A stretch of DNA of 7,617 nt, taken from the NCBI GenBank assembly GCA_937927965.1, contig CALEZA010000105.1, forward strand, positions 1 through 7,617. Reading direction: 5' to 3'. Both the position numbers and the translations under genes were made by a program. Source of the stretch: an uncultured Candidatus Planktophila sp. (GTDB lineage: Bacteria; Actinomycetota; Actinomycetes; Nanopelagicales; Nanopelagicaceae). Below are positions 5,602-7,617 of this stretch, one piece after another. Position 1 is the stretch's first letter. Each line of letters begins with the position of its first letter. The notes beneath the pieces were generated by a model. That model was not told the origin of the DNA and did not search any database. It saw only the letters and a program-made list of their open reading frames with translations.

Positions 5602-5613
5602 TGAAAATCGGCC

Positions 5614-6384
5614 CTATAGCCCTAAGAAGGCCTCAAGCTCAGGATAGAGAGAGGGGCCAGCTGCCAGGGTCATCTCATAGGGCGCCTGCCCGTATATCCC
5701 AAAGCGAGCCCCAGCCTCCTTGGCAATCAGCCCTGCTGCTGCCCAATCCCACTCTTTAAGGCCATGCTCGTAATAGCCATCCAGCGCCCCCATCGCCACA
5801 TGGCAGAGGTCTACTGCTGCCGCTCCATTGCGTCTGACATCTCGGATCTGAGGCAGTGCGCGGGATAGATACTCAATCTGAGGGGTGCGGTGTGCGGTGT
5901 CGTATTGAAAGCCAGTTCCCAACAGTGCTCGGTTAAATGGAACGGGGTCATTGCAGGCAATCTTTCGCCCATTGTGAAAAGCGCCCTCTCCACGAACTGC
6001 CCACCAAGTGGAGTTGATAGATGGCGCAGTCACCACTCCTATAAGTGGACCATGCTCATCCTTGGCAGCAATGCTCACATTCCATCCAGGTAGGTTATAG
6101 AGGTAGTTAACGGTGCCATCGACGGGATCGATGACCCAGGTAATCCCAGAACTACCTTCACGAGCTGCACCCTCTTCCCCCAAAATTCCATCATCAGGAC
6201 GGGCAGCAAGGAGCTGATCCACAATAAATGCCTCAGCACGGATATCCATTTGAGTTACAACATCGATAGCGGTGGTCTTTGTATTGACCTCAAGCTCTGC
6301 AGGGCGATCCATCAAGAGCGCTCCAGCCTCCTTGCCGATGCGCTGGGCGATGGCAAGAAGTTCTGCTGTGTTGTGGCTACTCAT
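5614..6384 (-). CDS. suhB: Inositol monophosphatase family protein (SuhB-like)
   Basis: Mg2+-dependent, lithium-sensitive phosphatase family that hydrolyses inositol-1-phosphate and related phosphomonoesters. From the ATG at 6384 the protein is 256 residues, the usual size. Metal-binding motifs are intact: ILGEEG (67-72) with E70/E71, WVIDPVDGTVNY (83-94) with D86 and D89, and EWDWAAAGLIAKEAGA (211-226) with D213. The substrate-loop region RNGAAAVDLCHVAMGALDGYYE is also typical. In actinobacteria the product may serve inositol synthesis for phosphatidylinositol or mycothiol; a related branch acts as histidinol-phosphatase, which I cannot exclude. An in-frame start at 6591 would run through sepH on the other strand and adds non-conserved sequence, so I reject it. 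The ATG has no Shine-Dalgarno but a TAGAAT box 7 bases upstream, pointing to a leaderless mRNA. rplS follows 88 bases downstream beyond two hairpins. Confidence 0.93.
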   Translation of the reverse strand: MSSHNTAELLAIAQRIGKEAGALLMDRPAELEVNTKTTAIDVVTQMDIRAEAFIVDQLLAARPDDGILGEEGAAREGSSGITWVIDPVDGTVNYLYNLPGWNVSIAAKDEHGPLIGVVTAPSINSTWWAVRGEGAFHNGRKIACNDPVPFNRALLGTGFQYDTAHRTPQIEYLSRALPQIRDVRRNGAAAVDLCHVAMGALDGYYEHGLKEWDWAAAGLIAKEAGARFGIYGQAPYEMTLAAGPSLYPELEAFLGL

Positions 6385-6424
6385 ACCCACAATTCTACCC
6401 ACCCCATCAGTTATTCTCACCCCC
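6385..6424. promoter_or_regulatory. Back-to-back promoters for two leaderless genes
   Basis: The whole gap between the divergent phosphatase and sepH start codons is 40 bases. On the plus strand TATTCT (6412-6417) ends 7 bases before the sepH ATG. On the minus strand TAGAAT (6397-6392) ends 7 bases before the phosphatase ATG. Both resemble actinobacterial -10 boxes (TAnnnT), and the 7-base distance places transcription start at or next to each ATG. Neither gene has a Shine-Dalgarno. No convincing -35 boxes are visible. The two -10 boxes lie 14 bases apart, so RNA polymerase could hardly occupy both at once. Confidence 0.6.
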
Positions 6425-7285
6425 ATGAGTGAGCTCCGTTTACAAGGTAAGAACAATGAAGGCACCCATCTCACCCTTGTTGATAACGATGGAAGTGAAT
6501 TCTCTCTCCGCATTAGCGACACACTTCGTGCAACAGTGAACCAACCACGCCTGACAGCAGTGCCATCCAATGATGCCGAAGAGACAATCACAGTGAAAGA
6601 GATTCAGCGTCGTCTGCGTGCAGGTGATGCTCCAGAAGTTATCGCTCGTGAAGGAAACACCACTCTAGAAAAGATTGCTCGCTTTGCTGGTCCAATTCTG
6701 CAAGAGCGTGAATACATCCTCAGCCTTGCTCGAAATGCAACACTTCGCAAGGACTCAGTGCGATCAGAAATCACTTTCCTTGAATCAGTAGTGGGAAAGC
6801 TCGTTCCTCGCGGCGTTGACGCAGATGAGCTCTCTTGGAACACATGGCGACTTCCAGATACCACTTGGCATATTGAATTGAGCTATCCAAATCGTGATGG
6901 CAAGGGAATTGCCACATGGAACTTTGACACAGCTCGCCGCTCAATCAATCCAACAGATGACAATGGTGCATGGCTCATTGATGAGGATGCACCTGCTCGA
7001 GTCATCGAACCGGGATTTATTAATGCAGAGCCAACACATCCTGCTCGCTATGAAGCTCCCACAACAAATCTTCCAGGTGCTAGTTCACTCTTCTCGCCCG
7101 TTGTTGAAGAAGAACGCCCTGAGACCCCACGCCTTGTCGCAATCCGTGACACACCTACTGCTGCTGATTCAGAAGATGGCGTAGTGGCACGAGCAAAGAT
7201 TCCATCATGGGATGAGATTATGTTTGGAACAAAGGCTCCTATTGTTGAACGCTCTGAATCTGAAGAGGATTACGACAACAATTAA
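6425..7285 (+). CDS. sepH: Cell division protein SepH (DUF3071 family)
   Basis: SepH is an actinobacterial regulator that binds FtsZ and stimulates its assembly at division sites. The 286-residue protein opens with the family pattern MSELRLQGKNNEGTHLTL and a short beta-rich segment (LVDNDGSEFSLRISDTLR). It continues with a helix-turn-helix-like region at about 55-87 (VKEIQRRLRAGDAPEVIA and following), the portion shown in Streptomyces to matter for FtsZ binding. The conserved block ARFAGPILQEREYI and W-rich segment SWNTWRLPDTTWHIELSY (137-154) follow. Residues about 185-255 are a variable acidic linker, then the conserved C-terminal IPSWDEIMFG (259-268), found at the end of SepH homologues. 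The final 18 residues are acidic. The ATG at 6425 is the first codon that fits; longer frames run into the divergent gene. It appears to be leaderless and is convergent with the transporter gene, 28 bases away. Confidence 0.94.
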   Translation: MSELRLQGKNNEGTHLTLVDNDGSEFSLRISDTLRATVNQPRLTAVPSNDAEETITVKEIQRRLRAGDAPEVIAREGNTTLEKIARFAGPILQEREYILSLARNATLRKDSVRSEITFLESVVGKLVPRGVDADELSWNTWRLPDTTWHIELSYPNRDGKGIATWNFDTARRSINPTDDNGAWLIDEDAPARVIEPGFINAEPTHPARYEAPTTNLPGASSLFSPVVEEERPETPRLVAIRDTPTAADSEDGVVARAKIPSWDEIMFGTKAPIVERSESEEDYDNN

Positions 7286-7290
7286 TTTCA

Positions 7291-7311
7291 GTTGTAATTG
7301 CGGTAATCAAC
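7291..7311. terminator. Weak bidirectional hairpin between sepH and the transporter gene
   Basis: In the 28-base convergent gap, GTTG (7291-7294) pairs with CAAC (7308-7311) and ATT (7297-7299) with AAT (7305-7307), leaving a 2-base bulge and a GCGGT loop. There is no T-run on either strand. It is the only candidate for separating the two convergent transcripts, and it is weak. Confidence 0.25.
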
Positions 7312-7313
7312 CT

Positions 7314-7617
7314 CTAATGCAGTAGTTGAGATATCTCCACAATCAACGGAATTCCGATGATTAAGTTAAATGGGAATGTCACCCCGATACTGGAGATCAA
7401 CGCCGATGAGCTATTTGCCTCTGGCAAGGCGAGCGTGACCGCTGCCGGGGCTGCAATATAAGAGGCACTTGCGCAGAGCACGCCCAAGATCGCAGCACCT
7501 CCTACAGATAGCCCCACCGCACTTCCCACAGCGGCTCCAAGTGCGCCAGCTAAGACGGGGAATGTGATTGCGAAGATAAAGATAGTTACTCCCACATGGC
7601 TGATCTGGCTCAAGTTG
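7314..7617 (-). CDS. sbtA: SbtA-type sodium-dependent bicarbonate transporter, C-terminal part (5' end outside window)
   Basis: SbtA proteins are Na+/HCO3- symporters of the cytoplasmic membrane, best studied in cyanobacterial carbon concentration. One hundred C-terminal residues are visible; the frame stays open to the window edge, and the TTG near 7613 is an internal leucine rather than a start. The family hallmark block is clear: ASYIAAPAAVTLALPEAN followed by SSIGVTFPFNLIIGIPL, preceded by a Gly/Ala-rich helix pair (VLAGALGAAVGSAVGLSVGGAAILGVLCAS). In a heterotrophic actinobacterium the transporter could supply bicarbonate for anaplerotic carboxylases such as PEP or pyruvate carboxylase, which is inference. 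Whether the regulatory partner SbtB lies nearby cannot be seen, as the gene ends here and sepH follows on the other strand. Family assignment is firm; ion specificity is inferred from the family. Confidence 0.87.
   Translation of the reverse strand, partial: NLSQISHVGVTIFIFAITFPVLAGALGAAVGSAVGLSVGGAAILGVLCASASYIAAPAAVTLALPEANSSSALISSIGVTFPFNLIIGIPLIVEISQLLH

Noticed and set aside
5614..6591. Phosphatase gene starting at 6591
   Set aside because: The added 69 residues are antisense to sepH, are not conserved in the family and remove the shared divergent promoter region.

Overview
This window looks like a chromosomal core region of an actinobacterium with moderate rather than high GC. The taxonomic anchor is the SepH homologue at 6425-7285, a cell-division protein known only from Actinobacteria. 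The order rplS-lepB-rnhB-(gap)-dprA is also the classic actinobacterial one. Modest GC, tiny intergenic gaps, overlapping genes, an SbtA-type bicarbonate transporter and what look like leaderless promoters fit the streamlined aquatic actinobacteria (Nanopelagicales/acI and relatives). That placement is inference, not proof. No rRNA, tRNA, CRISPR array, insertion sequence or phage gene is visible.

Layout. Positions 2-1274 (+): the C-terminal half of an EamA-type membrane transporter, overlapping by 8 bases the start of uppP (undecaprenyl-diphosphatase). uppP ends base-to-base against era, which lies on the opposite strand. Positions 1275-5525 (-), in transcription order: rplS (L19), lepB (signal peptidase I), rnhB (RNase HII), a stretch with two micro-ORFs and a small secreted orphan protein, dprA, and era. 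Positions 5614-6384 (-): an inositol-monophosphatase-family gene, separated from rplS by 88 bases holding two hairpins. Positions 6425-7285 (+): sepH, divergent from the phosphatase gene across 40 bases. Positions 7314-7617 (-): the C-terminal end of an SbtA-type sodium/bicarbonate symporter, convergent with sepH.

How the genes work together. Most are household functions: ribosome (L19, Era), protein export (LepB), DNA maintenance (RNase HII, DprA), cell-wall lipid recycling (UppP) and division (SepH). L19-LepB-RnhB are tightly packed, with a 2-base gap and then an 8-base overlap, and surely share a transcript.

Three places deserve attention. (1) lepB has no ATG, GTG or TTG upstream of its catalytic serine, so it must start at a rare codon (ATT at 5004 is the best candidate), use a frameshift, or carry a sequence error. 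(2) Between rnhB and dprA, where Actinobacteria such as Mycobacterium tuberculosis carry DUF2469, yraN and comM/yifB, this genome has none of these. It has two overlapping micro-ORFs and a small signal-peptide protein that I do not recognise. (3) The divergent phosphatase/sepH pair shows mirrored -10 boxes exactly 7 bases before each ATG, as expected for two leaderless mRNAs. I see no clear evidence of a large undescribed system; the small rnhB-dprA cassette is the best candidate for something new.
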